Below are positions 1-7,809 of a stretch of DNA of 64,000 nt, one piece after another (the first letter of the stretch is position 1; the number at the start of each line of letters is the position of its first letter). The DNA lies in NCBI GenBank assembly GCA_016703605.1, contig JADJBU010000002.1:310001-374000 (forward strand), written 5' to 3'. The translations under genes were made by a program, and so were the position numbers. The notes under the pieces are model-generated. The model was not told the DNA's origin. It saw only the letters and a list, made by a program, of their open reading frames with translations, and did not search any database. The DNA is from Candidatus Villigracilis adiacens (GTDB taxonomy: Bacteria > Chloroflexota > Anaerolineae > Anaerolineales > Villigracilaceae).

Positions 1-1
1 T

Positions 2-79
2 GACCTCAGTCACACCATCCACGATGGGCTGGTCATCTACAAGGGACTGCCCGCCGCCATTGTTTGCGACTTTCTCACT
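2..79 (+). pseudogene. N-terminal fragment of a cyclase / kynurenine formamidase-like protein
   Basis: Frame 2 from the left edge reads DLSHTIHDG followed by YKGLPA and CDFL, which resembles the N-terminal strand of the PF04199 cyclase family. About 26 codons in, the frame runs straight into a terminator hairpin and no further cyclase sequence follows. It therefore looks like a truncated remnant whose start lies outside the window. The family call rests on a short match and could be wrong. Confidence 0.35.
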
Positions 80-119
80 AAAGCGTGCCGCAATCTGATG
101 CTTGCGGCACGCTTTTTTA
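79..119 (+). terminator. Rho-independent terminator
   Basis: The arms AAGCGTGCCGCAA and TTGCGGCACGCTT enclose a 7-8 nt loop and are followed on the plus strand by a T run. It would end transcripts entering from the left. The minus-strand rhomboid gene stops at its edge, so it may work in both directions. Confidence 0.8.
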
Positions 120-905
120 AAACATTCTCCACACAGCGAGACCGCCAAAGATAAGAAGGATAAGCAATACCCCCGTTATGATCTCGCGCGGCTCGCGTTC
201 GTCCCGCAGGGATAATTCCGGCGGAAGACCGATTGCCATCCACTTCGGTCCGGCGAACCAGGCGAACATCGCCCCGCCGAGCAGCCCGCCGATATGCCCC
301 CAGGTGTCGATGTTCGGCGCAAGCCCGAGGAAAAGGTTGATGGCGATGATGAAGACCGCGTTCGAGATCGCCGAACGCGCATGGGCGCCGAATAATTCTC
401 GGTTCTGGTAAAAGAAGACCGCTTCGGCGGCGATCAACCCGAAGACCGCGGTGGATGCGCCCACGGAATATCCCTGCGTGAAGAGATAGGAAAGCACATT
501 CCCTGCAAACGCGCCGAGGAAGTACATTGCGAGAAAACGCCCATGCCCGAAGTGACGTTCCAGTAAGGTTCCCACTGAAAGCAGGGCGTACATGTTGAAA
601 AAAATATGAACAAGCGAACCGTGCAGGAAGACCGGCGTGATCAGCCGCCAGACCTGCCCCGCATCTATGGCTTCGCTGATGCGCGCTCCCCAGTAGGTGA
701 TGAAGTCTATACCGTAGACGGAATCGCCGACCAGGGCCGTCCCCAGCATTTGCAGGATGTAGACGAATACGGTGAAGCCGATCAGCCCATAGGTGACGAT
801 GGGCGGCAGGGTGGGCATCCGCACGTAGACGGGCTGCCGGGTTGGAAAAGGTTCGGGTTGAGAATCAAGCCCCGGGTCGGGAAATGAAGCGGGGGGTTGG
901 GTCAC
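117..905 (-). CDS. Rhomboid family intramembrane serine protease
   Basis: This 262-residue polytopic membrane protein carries the rhomboid active site. The catalytic serine is Ser151 in GASTAVFG and the histidine is His204 in WGHIGG, with the supporting HxxxN motif at His100/Asn104. A proline-rich cytoplasmic N-terminus of about 30 residues precedes the first of six or seven hydrophobic segments. Rhomboids cleave transmembrane substrates inside the bilayer; the substrate here cannot be told. The start overlaps the guanylate kinase stop by 4 nt (ATGA), so the two genes are probably cotranscribed and translationally coupled. Confidence 0.92.
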   Translation of the reverse strand: MTQPPASFPDPGLDSQPEPFPTRQPVYVRMPTLPPIVTYGLIGFTVFVYILQMLGTALVGDSVYGIDFITYWGARISEAIDAGQVWRLITPVFLHGSLVHIFFNMYALLSVGTLLERHFGHGRFLAMYFLGAFAGNVLSYLFTQGYSVGASTAVFGLIAAEAVFFYQNRELFGAHARSAISNAVFIIAINLFLGLAPNIDTWGHIGGLLGGAMFAWFAGPKWMAIGLPPELSLRDEREPREIITGVLLILLIFGGLAVWRMF

Positions 906-1516
906 AGAGTTACCTTGCGATGGTGTACTCTCAAATGTTCGGCGGCGATCACCGCGCGGACTTTGTCCACGGTTTCGTCGAGGTGAAATTCCTGGTTGGC
1001 GATCACGTAGTCGAAGGCGTCGAGACGCATGAGTTCCTTGCGGGCGGTGGCGATGCGCAGGGAGAGGGCGTCGGCTGATTCGGTCTTGCGTTCGCGCAGG
1101 CGGCGTTCGAGTTCCTCTTCGCTTTCGCAGGTGATGAAGATCAGCAGCGCATCGGGTGCAAGTTTGCGGACGGTTTCGGCGCCCTGCACGTCCACGCGCA
1201 TGACGACATCTTTATTGCTGGCGAATGCCGAGCGCACTTGTTCCTTGGGGATGCCCTTGTAGTCGCCGTAGACGATGGCGTATTCGATCAGTTCGTTCGC
1301 TTCGATCATGCGCGCAAACTCGTCTTTGGAGACGAAGAAGTAATCGACCCCGTGGACTTCGTTTTCGCGCCGGTCGCGGGTGGTGGCGGTGACGACGAAA
1401 TGAAAGGGCAGTTCGCGTTCTTTCATGCGCTGGACAATGGAATCCTTGCCCACGCCGGAGGGACCGGAGATGACGATGAGCAAAGGGTTCGGTTTGCGGA
1501 GGTCGAATTCGGACAT
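902..1516 (-). CDS. gmk: Guanylate kinase
   Basis: Guanylate kinase phosphorylates GMP to GDP with ATP in the cytoplasm. The 204-residue product has the usual length. The P-loop GPSGVGKDS lies at residues 18-26, with Asp where Ser or Gly is more usual, and is followed by the GMP-binding segment TTRDRRENEVHGVDYFF. The minus-strand upstream sequence GGTACAAT ends 7 nt before the ATG with no Shine-Dalgarno sequence, which suggests a leaderless mRNA. It is the first gene of a two-gene operon with the rhomboid protease. Confidence 0.95.
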   Translation of the reverse strand: MSEFDLRKPNPLLIVISGPSGVGKDSIVQRMKERELPFHFVVTATTRDRRENEVHGVDYFFVSKDEFARMIEANELIEYAIVYGDYKGIPKEQVRSAFASNKDVVMRVDVQGAETVRKLAPDALLIFITCESEEELERRLRERKTESADALSLRIATARKELMRLDAFDYVIANQEFHLDETVDKVRAVIAAEHLRVHHRKVTL

Positions 1517-1523
1517 GCGGGCA

Positions 1524-1529
1524 ATTGTA
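1524..1529 (-). promoter_or_regulatory. Extended -10 box of gmk, 7 nt before the start codon
   Basis: On the minus strand TGGTACAAT ends 7 nt before the gmk ATG. Transcription would begin at or next to the start codon, giving a leaderless transcript. Confidence 0.6.
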
Positions 1530-1550
1530 CCAAACGCCTTCCGGCATTTC

Positions 1551-1580
1551 GGAGTCCAACGACTCCCGTCGTTGGACTCC
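1551..1580. repeat. 30-bp palindromic element between gmk and fmdB
   Basis: Perfect 12-bp arms GGAGTCCAACGA and TCGTTGGACTCC surround a 6-nt centre. The GGAGTC theme recurs near 9312 and 17439, so this is probably a dispersed hairpin family and not a gene-specific operator. Confidence 0.7.
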
Positions 1581-1597
1581 CGGGCTGCGATTCAAGT

Positions 1598-1603
1598 TAA
1601 AAT
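1598..1603 (+). promoter_or_regulatory. -10 box of the FmdB gene, 6 nt before the start codon
   Basis: TAAAAT is followed by 6 nt and then the ATG at 1610. No ribosome-binding site fits between them, so a leaderless transcript is likely. Confidence 0.5.
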
Positions 1604-1609
1604 AGCGGT

Positions 1610-1993
1610 ATGCCCACGTATGATTTCATTTGCAACGTCTGTGAAGACCGCTTCGATGTTTTCCTAACCTATGCCGAATATGGGAAGACCGTCGTCCACT
1701 GCGCCCACTGCAACAGCGCGGATGTGCGCCGCCGAATGACGAAGGTGCGCATCGCCAAAACGGAGGAGGGGCGGATGGAATCGCTGGCGGAAAACTTCGG
1801 CGGGTTTGAGGGGTTGGAGGAAAATCCAGCCGAACTGGGGCGGATGATGAAAAAGATGGGCAGGGAGATGGGGGAGGAATTGCCTGCAGGGTTCGATGAA
1901 GTGGTGGACCGGCTGGAGGCGGGTCAAAGCCCGGAGGAGATCGAATCGGCGCTGCCAGACTTGAACGGAGACGAAACAACGACGGGGGAATAA
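1610..1993 (+). CDS. FmdB-family zinc ribbon protein
   Basis: This 127-residue protein begins MPTYDF, the hallmark of FmdB regulatory proteins. It has a zinc ribbon made of Cys8/Cys11 and Cys31/Cys34. The remaining two thirds is acidic and helical with many Met and Glu residues and has no recognised domain. FmdB was named as a putative regulator of formamidase genes, but the family is broad and its biochemical role is unclear. It is divergent from gmk. Confidence 0.85.
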   Translation: MPTYDFICNVCEDRFDVFLTYAEYGKTVVHCAHCNSADVRRRMTKVRIAKTEEGRMESLAENFGGFEGLEENPAELGRMMKKMGREMGEELPAGFDEVVDRLEAGQSPEEIESALPDLNGDETTTGE

Positions 1994-2032
1994 CTGCATT
2001 CAAGGGAATGTAACCAGTCCAATCCCATCCAA

Positions 2033-2058
2033 ATTGTTGTGACTTTCGTCACAACAAT
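2033..2058. promoter_or_regulatory. Perfect CRP/FNR-type operator
   Basis: Perfect 11-bp arms ATTGTTGTGAC and GTCACAACAAT flank 4 nt. The core is TGTGA-N6-TCACA, the CRP consensus, and also close to FNR/Dnr-type sites. A TAAAAT box at 2098-2103 has no good -35, which puts the operator centre near -64 relative to a predicted start at about 2110. That is a class I activator position. Confidence 0.7.
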
Positions 2059-2215
2059 GAATGCTAATTTTAACTATCTATTAATCCTGCGCTTAAGTAA
2101 AATTTTCCTTGTTTACTCAAATATGTCAGATCAGGTCATTTTCTTTCAAAGGAGGTCTTATTTGACGATACGTTGAGACCCATCCGTTTTAAACAATGAT
2201 CCAAGGAGAATGAAC

Positions 2216-4375
2216 ATGAATCTCAAAAAGTTGTTCGTATGGCTCGGGGTTTTGGTTGTGCTTGGCGCGGTTTTAGCGGCTTGCGGCGGCGCATCTGAAC
2301 CTACCGAAGCCCCAACCGAAGCAGTGGTCGAAGAAGCCCCCGTTGCTCCGGTTCCCGATACCCCCTTCCTGGCTGAGTGGCAGGGTTCCGGTCACGCAGA
2401 TGTGGCTGGCGAAGCCTTCCGCCATTGGGATGAGGATGATCCAGCCGAAGTGCCCACCTCTTGCGCAAAGTGCCATTCCAGCGCAGGGTATGCGGACTTC
2501 CTCGGCGCAGACGGCTCTGAAGCCGGAAAAGTGGATGCGAACGTGGCTGCCGCCGATGCCCAGGGCGTGCAGTGCGCCGCATGTCACAACGCCGTTACCA
2601 TGACCAAGACCACGGTCATGTTCCCCTCCGGCGTGGAAATCACCGCGGGTGATGACACCCGTTGTATGGAATGCCACCAGGGGCGCGAGTCCAAGGTCAG
2701 CGTCGATGCGCAGATCGAAAAGTTCGCGGTGACGGATATGGATGCCGTGGTCGATCCGATCAAGGACGAGCAGGGTAACGACGTGCGTTTTGGTTTCCGC
2801 AACGTTCACTACTATGCCGCGGCTGCCACGCTTTACGGCGGCATGACCCACGGCGGCTATGAATATGAAGGTCTGGCCTACGACGCGAAGAATTCCCATG
2901 TCGAAGGCTACAACAGCTGCACGGGCTGTCACGATCCGCACACGCTCGAGGTGAAGGTCGAACAATGCGCCTTCTGCCACGAAGATGTTTCCAGCGTGGA
3001 AGACCTCAAAAACGTCCGCATGGTTTCCTCGGCGCACGATTACGACGGCGACGGTAATGTGGAAGAAGGCATGTACTATGAACTCGAAGGCTTGCAGGAA
3101 ACCCTGTATGCCGAGATTCAAAAGTACGCTGCCGGAACCGCCGGAACCGGCATTGTGTACGATGCCGCTGCCTATCCCTACTGGTTTGCCGATGCCGATG
3201 GCGACGGCGCAGCGGATCAGGCTGATGGCAAGGCTGTTGGTTACAGCGCCTGGACCGCCCGGCTGCTGAAAGCCGCCTACAACTATCAGGTTGCGCTCAA
3301 GGACAAGGGCGCGTATTCCCACGGCAACAAGTACATCGTTCAGTTGTTGTTCGACTCGATTGCCGACCTGGGCGGCGATACCAGCAAACTGGCTCGCAAC
3401 GACGCCGGTCACTTTGCCGGTAATACCGAAGCCTTCCGTCACTGGGACCTCGACGATGAAGGCAACCCGGTCTACGAAGTGGAAGCGGGTTGTGTGAAGT
3501 GCCACAGCGCCGCCGGTTTGCCGCAGTTCCTTGAACACGGCGCGAACCTGCCGGTGGAAGCCTCGAATGGCTTTGCCTGCTCGACCTGCCACAACGAGGA
3601 AGCCTGGCCCGAACTCTACTCCGTCAACTCGGTGGTATTCCCCAGCGGCGCGACCGTCAGTTTCGGCGGCAAGGATGCCGATGGCAACTTTGTTGCGGAT
3701 GAAGGCAACCTGTGCCTCCAGTGCCACCAGGGACGCTCCTCGACCGCGACCGTCAACAAGGCGCTTGCCAGCAAGGACGCCGACACCCCAGATGCCAAGA
3801 TCCGTTTTAGCAACATTCACTACTTTGCCGCCGGAGCGACCGTCTTTGGCGCGGATGTTCAGGGCGCATACATGTACGAAGGCAGGGAATATGTCGGTCA
3901 GAACATGCATGCGGAAGAGTCCGGCAAGGTCAACAAGTGCCAGGACTGTCACGATGTCCATGCGCTCGAAGTGAACGTCGATGCCTGCGAGACCTGCCAC
4001 GAAACCGGCGATCCGGCTGAGGTGCGCGGTGAATCCAGCGCCGGTATCGACTACGACGGCGACGGCGATGTGACCGAAGGCATCAAGGGCGAGATCGACA
4101 CCATGACCGAAGCCCTCTATGCCGCCATTCAGGCGTATGCTGAAGGTCACGGCGGAGCCATTGAGTACAAGGCTTCCGCGTACCCGTATTTCTTCGGCGC
4201 GGATGGCAAGGGCTACGCCGCCTGGACTCCCCGCCTGTTGAAGGCAGCCTTCAACTATCAGTACGTCCAGAAAGACCCGGGCGCGTTTGTCCACAATCCG
4301 AAGTTCGTCATTCAGTTCCTCTATGACTCGATCCAGGACCTGGGCGGCGACGTAAGCGCATACACGCGACCTTAA
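2216..4375 (+). CDS. Decahaem c-type cytochrome lipoprotein with two pentahaem halves
   Basis: This is a secreted multihaem cytochrome, probably an extracytoplasmic electron carrier. The ATG at 2216 is preferred over 2210 because AAGGAG at 2203-2208 is 7 nt upstream. A lipoprotein signal peptide ends in LAAC and an acidic Thr/Glu/Pro linker follows. Ten CxxCH motifs occur: CAKCH, CAACH, CMECH, CTGCH, CAFCH, then CVKCH, CSTCH, CLQCH, CQDCH, CETCH. The halves (about residues 60-400 and 405-719) match motif by motif, including the haem spacing, an HYFAA-like segment and a DYDGDG EF-hand-like loop. This indicates an internal duplication. A strong terminator follows, so it is monocistronic. The redox partner and haem ligands are not visible. 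Confidence 0.9.
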   Translation: MNLKKLFVWLGVLVVLGAVLAACGGASEPTEAPTEAVVEEAPVAPVPDTPFLAEWQGSGHADVAGEAFRHWDEDDPAEVPTSCAKCHSSAGYADFLGADGSEAGKVDANVAAADAQGVQCAACHNAVTMTKTTVMFPSGVEITAGDDTRCMECHQGRESKVSVDAQIEKFAVTDMDAVVDPIKDEQGNDVRFGFRNVHYYAAAATLYGGMTHGGYEYEGLAYDAKNSHVEGYNSCTGCHDPHTLEVKVEQCAFCHEDVSSVEDLKNVRMVSSAHDYDGDGNVEEGMYYELEGLQETLYAEIQKYAAGTAGTGIVYDAAAYPYWFADADGDGAADQADGKAVGYSAWTARLLKAAYNYQVALKDKGAYSHGNKYIVQLLFDSIADLGGDTSKLARNDAGHFAGNTEAFRHWDLDDEGNPVYEVEAGCVKCHSAAGLPQFLEHGANLPVEASNGFACSTCHNEEAWPELYSVNSVVFPSGATVSFGGKDADGNFVADEGNLCLQCHQGRSSTATVNKALASKDADTPDAKIRFSNIHYFAAGATVFGADVQGAYMYEGREYVGQNMHAEESGKVNKCQDCHDVHALEVNVDACETCHETGDPAEVRGESSAGIDYDGDGDVTEGIKGEIDTMTEALYAAIQAYAEGHGGAIEYKASAYPYFFGADGKGYAAWTPRLLKAAFNYQYVQKDPGAFVHNPKFVIQFLYDSIQDLGGDVSAYTRP

Positions 4376-4390
4376 CCAATCCGACCCGGA

Positions 4391-4430
4391 TTAAAAAAGA
4401 TGGCGGGTGAAAACCTGCCATCTTTTTTAA
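4391..4430 (+). terminator. Rho-independent terminator after the decahaem gene
   Basis: Arms AAAAGATGGCGGGT and ACCTGCCATCTTTT (one G-T wobble) form a hairpin with a GAAA loop followed by T6. Confidence 0.85.
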
Positions 4431-4451
4431 TCCACCTTACACAGTTCCTCG

Positions 4452-4504
4452 GTACCGCGACATTCATGTCGCCCTGAAATTGCGAGATAAATCTCATAGC
4501 GCCG
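4452..4504. repeat. Two-hairpin dispersed repeat, copy A
   Basis: It contains GTACC, then the hairpin GCGACAT-tc-ATGTCGC (4457-4472), then GAGATAAATCTC (4484-4495). A second copy lies at 47547-47598, with compensating changes in the first stem. Confidence 0.7.
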
Positions 4505-4594
4505 CGTAAGGTGATTTTTTTAATTCAAATTCCCACAAAAAGCGTCATAATTTGGGTGACATTAAACCGTCATTAAAATGACACGTTGCACTTG

Positions 4595-4623
4595 TTGACA
4601 ATTTGACTTGTGTTTACCATATT
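4595..4623 (+). promoter_or_regulatory. Candidate sigma-70 promoter of the heptahaem/FeS/NrfD operon
   Basis: TTGACA at 4595-4600 is followed after 17 nt by CATATT at 4618-4623, about 40 nt upstream of the start. A loose inverted repeat GTGACATT...AATGACAC lies just upstream (4555-4584). Confidence 0.55.
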
Positions 4624-4662
4624 CATCAAATACCAAAAGGCATTACCACTGGAGGTTGCGCT

Positions 4663-5526
4663 ATGAACTGGCAGTTTGCATCAAAAAAAACAGGTTTGCT
4701 CTTCTTTTTGGTGGGGACGTTTCTGGCGTTATTTGGCGTTCTGGCTTTACTGCCCCGCGGCGAAGTCCGCGCTTTGCAGGCTGAAGCCCAGTCTGCGGAT
4801 GATTGCTCGGAGTGCCACGCCCAGGCAACCGATTTGCTGGTGGAGAGCAAACATGCCGGGGTTCCCCTTGGCTGCGATAATTGTCATAAACTCGTTTCCG
4901 GGGCGGAGGGGGCGAAACACCCCGAGTTGTATTACTCGACCGAAAGCGAAGAAAGCACATGCGGAAGCTGTCATGGCGATGCCTACAAACAATGGTATGA
5001 GGGGCAGCACGGCGATCTCAACATGACTTGCGCCACCTGCCATGAACCCCATTCGTTACAGCAAAAATTGACCGGGGACAATACCCTGATCTGCGAAGCG
5101 TGCCATAAGAAACAGGTCAATGCGGGGCATGGCTCCACGCATGAAGCGGCGGGCGCGGATTGCGCCGCCTGTCATATCGGGAACGAGACCGGGCATGGTT
5201 TCAGCGTAACGCTGGCAACCTGCAACTCCTGCCATGACGATGTCCATGACGCCAACCGTCTGGTCATTAGCGGGTTTGAATTCGCATCCAGCGAAGAAGG
5301 GGAATCAGAAGAAGCGGCGGAACCAGCCTCCACCGAGGAAGCGGCTGGGGTCGAAGAAACAACCGCTCCCGAGGGCGAAGAGGCGGAAGAATCCGCTGCC
5401 GAACCCGCGAAGGGCGGAGTCAACCTTCCATCCTGGTTGTTATTGGTCGTCGGTCTGTTGGTGGGCGGGGGCGCGGTGTGGGTGGTCATCGGCAAAGACC
5501 CCGGCACGCCGACCGAAGAGAAATAA
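4663..5526 (+). CDS. Membrane-anchored heptahaem c-type cytochrome
   Basis: The 287-residue protein has an N-terminal hydrophobic signal or anchor, seven CxxCH motifs (CSECH, CDNCH, CGSCH, CATCH, CEACH, CAACH, CNSCH) within about residues 45-190, an acidic Glu/Ala/Pro linker, and a C-terminal membrane helix. The start at ATG 4663 has GGAGG 7 nt upstream. It resembles the cytochrome subunits of NrfCD-type quinol complexes such as Hmc, Tmc or Qrc, in which haems outside the membrane exchange electrons with an iron-sulfur subunit. It is the first gene of a three-gene operon with the ferredoxin and NrfD genes. The exact complex type is inference. Confidence 0.88.
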   Translation: MNWQFASKKTGLLFFLVGTFLALFGVLALLPRGEVRALQAEAQSADDCSECHAQATDLLVESKHAGVPLGCDNCHKLVSGAEGAKHPELYYSTESEESTCGSCHGDAYKQWYEGQHGDLNMTCATCHEPHSLQQKLTGDNTLICEACHKKQVNAGHGSTHEAAGADCAACHIGNETGHGFSVTLATCNSCHDDVHDANRLVISGFEFASSEEGESEEAAEPASTEEAAGVEETTAPEGEEAEESAAEPAKGGVNLPSWLLLVVGLLVGGGAVWVVIGKDPGTPTEEK

Positions 5527-5550
5527 CCTTAGCGGACTTGGAGGTCTATC

Positions 5551-6384
5551 ATGCAGGCAGACTCTAATCACGAAGCCGGGGAGAAGAATATATCCCGGCG
5601 CGACCTTATCAAGGTGGGCGCCGCGTTATTGGGCGCCGCCGGGCTGACGCAGTTCGTCGGTCTGAACGAAGTCAGTGTGCGCGGCAGCGAAACCGGCCAG
5701 GAAGGCGGGCGCAAGTGGGGCATGTTGATCGATATCAACAAGTGCATCGGTTGTAATTACTGCACGTATGCCTGCCAGGCAATTAATAACCTTGCAGACG
5801 ATATGCTTTACAACGTGGTCACTGCCGAAGAGACCCAGTCTGGCGAGGAGTTCTTCCTCTCGCGCCCGTGTATGCAGTGCGCCGAAGCGCCCTGCGTGCA
5901 TGTCTGCCCGGTGCAGGCGACGTATTACCGCCCCGACGGCATCGTGGCGATGGATTATGACCGTTGTATCGGCTGCCGGTATTGCCAGGTGGCTTGTCCG
6001 TATGGCGCGCGCGTGTTCAACTGGAAGGAACCCATCGAACTCAGCCCGAAGTCGCCGGACTTTGGCATGGCAGAGGTGGAGAACCGTCCGCGCGGGGTGG
6101 TGGAGAAATGTCATTTCTGCTCGCACCGCATCGATAAAGGTTTGGAACACGGGCTGACCCCCGGCGTGGACCGTGAAGCCACCCCGGCGTGCGTGGTGGT
6201 CTGCCCGACCGGGGCGCGCGTCTTCGGCGATCTGAACGACCCCGAAAGCCCGGTGTCGGCGGCGCGTCAGGAGGCGATTGTCACCATGCGCCTGCGCGAA
6301 GAACTCAGCACCGAGCCGCGCGTTTACTACATCCCACCAACCACAAAGAAAACCGGACCGTTTGGCGGGGAAGGAGATTCATAA
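5551..6384 (+). CDS. Tat-exported 4Fe-4S ferredoxin subunit (NrfC/PsrB/HybA-like)
   Basis: This 277-residue protein begins with a twin-arginine signal, SRRDLIKVGAALLGAAG, with Arg16 and Arg17. Four ferredoxin-type cysteine clusters follow: CIGCNYCTYAC, CMQCAEAPCVHVCP, CIGCRYCQVACPYG and CHFC with CVVVCPTGA. That pattern fits four [4Fe-4S] clusters, as in the electron-transfer subunits of NrfCD, PsrBC and related complexes. It would relay electrons between the NrfD-like membrane subunit and the haem protein on the outer face of the membrane. The NrfD start codon lies only 3 nt past its stop. Confidence 0.92.
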   Translation: MQADSNHEAGEKNISRRDLIKVGAALLGAAGLTQFVGLNEVSVRGSETGQEGGRKWGMLIDINKCIGCNYCTYACQAINNLADDMLYNVVTAEETQSGEEFFLSRPCMQCAEAPCVHVCPVQATYYRPDGIVAMDYDRCIGCRYCQVACPYGARVFNWKEPIELSPKSPDFGMAEVENRPRGVVEKCHFCSHRIDKGLEHGLTPGVDREATPACVVVCPTGARVFGDLNDPESPVSAARQEAIVTMRLREELSTEPRVYYIPPTTKKTGPFGGEGDS

Positions 6385-6387
6385 ACC

Positions 6388-7650
6388 ATGCTTCCCGATA
6401 TTCATTGCCCCACCATTAAACTTGGCAAGCGGTACGTTGTTGTCTTTCCGTATTGGATCGGTCTGCTCATCGCTGGCTTATTGTTCGGGCTTGTCGGCGC
6501 ATTCGTCGTATTGCGAGACGGACTGCAAGTGACCGGTCTTTCCAATGCCGTTCCCTGGGGATTGTGGATCTCCATTGACCTGTCTTCCATCGCCATGGGC
6601 GGCAGCGCCTTTGTGTTCGGCGTGATCGTTTACATCCTGCGCATCAAACGCTTCGAAGCCATCGGCAAACTGGCTGTGCTGCTCGGCTTCCTCGGCTATT
6701 CCACCGCGGGAATGGTCCTGCTCTTCGATCTCGGCCAGCCGCTGCGCTTCTGGCATCCGGTGGTGTTCTGGCAGCCGCACTCCCTGCTCTGGGAAGTGAC
6801 CATGTGCGTGGTGCTTTACCTCTCGGTGCTGGTGGCCGAAATCCTGCCGATCATCCTTGAACACCCGCTCTTCAAGACCCACCCCTGGCTCACACGCTAC
6901 AAATTGCCTGGCAAAATCATGAGCCAGGTCCATGCGCTCTCGAACTGGCTCCACAAAGCGGGTCCGGTGTTGGCGGTTGCCGGGTTGACTCTCTCGCTTC
7001 TGCATCAGGCATCCCTCGGCGCCACCTATTCCGTGCTGGCGGGGCGCGGCATCTGGTTCAACCAAAGCGCGCCGGTGCAATTCGTCTTATCTGCCATGAG
7101 CGGAGGCATCGCGCTGCTCTTTCTCGCCGGCGTTTTCATCTTCCGCGTCATGCGTCCCGGCACGGTCAGCGACTCGGCGCTTTACGATGTGGCGCGGCTG
7201 GCGGGCGGCATCACCCTGCTGCTCACCTACCTGCGCGTGTGGGATTGGGCGGTCACCAACTACTACAGTTTCGACCGCGAGATCTTCCTGCAAACCCAGA
7301 TCCTCGACACCATCGCCCCCTACTCGCTCACCTTCTGGCTTGGGCAGGCATTGATGCCGATCATCGCCGGGTCTGTCCTGCTGGCGGCAAAAAACATCCG
7401 CAACTTCCGCATACTCATGGCAGCCGCCGTTATCCCGGTCCTCGCCGCCATCATCACGCGCTGGAATTACAACTTCGCCGGTCTGATCGCCTCCATCTCC
7501 TACGACCCCTTCACCCCCAACATCATTCTGAACTCCTACACCCCCACCTGGGTCGAATTCTCCGTCGGAACGCTGGTGATCTGTTACTGGCTGCTTGCCT
7601 TCAGCCTCGCCGCCCGCTACCTGCCCTTCAAATCGAACGACCATCATTAG
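6388..7650 (+). CDS. nrfD: NrfD/PsrC-family membrane quinol-binding subunit
   Basis: The 420-residue polytopic protein has about ten hydrophobic segments and belongs to the NrfD/polysulfide reductase membrane family. These subunits bind menaquinol or menaquinone and pass electrons to a partner iron-sulfur protein. The family-typical segment VPWGLWISIDLSSIAMGG is near residue 55. The gene is translationally close to the ferredoxin gene and ends at a strong terminator. No molybdopterin catalytic subunit is nearby, so the module may be a quinone:cytochrome oxidoreductase and not a terminal reductase; that is inference. Confidence 0.92.
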   Translation: MLPDIHCPTIKLGKRYVVVFPYWIGLLIAGLLFGLVGAFVVLRDGLQVTGLSNAVPWGLWISIDLSSIAMGGSAFVFGVIVYILRIKRFEAIGKLAVLLGFLGYSTAGMVLLFDLGQPLRFWHPVVFWQPHSLLWEVTMCVVLYLSVLVAEILPIILEHPLFKTHPWLTRYKLPGKIMSQVHALSNWLHKAGPVLAVAGLTLSLLHQASLGATYSVLAGRGIWFNQSAPVQFVLSAMSGGIALLFLAGVFIFRVMRPGTVSDSALYDVARLAGGITLLLTYLRVWDWAVTNYYSFDREIFLQTQILDTIAPYSLTFWLGQALMPIIAGSVLLAAKNIRNFRILMAAAVIPVLAAIITRWNYNFAGLIASISYDPFTPNIILNSYTPTWVEFSVGTLVICYWLLAFSLAARYLPFKSNDHH

Positions 7651-7663
7651 GATGGATCAACCC

Positions 7664-7703
7664 AACGCCCAAAGGGTGCGATTCCCCTTTGGGCGTTTTT
7701 ATT
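7664..7703 (+). terminator. Rho-independent terminator after nrfD
   Basis: Arms ACGCCCAAAGGG and CCCTTTGGGCGT form a 12-bp stem followed by T5ATTTT. Confidence 0.9.
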
Positions 7704-7774
7704 TTGGACGAAGCGCATCTTTCCCCGCCCCAGCCTGATTCGCCCCCCGCGGCTTTTCCCACACGGAAGGCGTG

Positions 7775-7803
7775 TTGTAATCCCCGCCCGCCCTGCCTAT
7801 AAT
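7775..7803 (+). promoter_or_regulatory. Sigma-70 promoter of the LysR gene, leaderless geometry
   Basis: TTGTAA at 7775-7780, a 17-nt spacer and a perfect TATAAT at 7798-7803 lie 6 nt before the ATG. Initiation would fall at the start codon. Confidence 0.75.
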
Positions 7804-7809
7804 GGAATT

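Noticed and set aside
2148..2175. AAAGGAGGT followed by TTG and a four-codon frame upstream of the decahaem gene
   Set aside because: The Shine-Dalgarno match is good, but the frame is only four codons long with a TTG start and a gene with its own AAGGAG begins 40 nt later. It could be chance or part of the leader; there is no support for a peptide.
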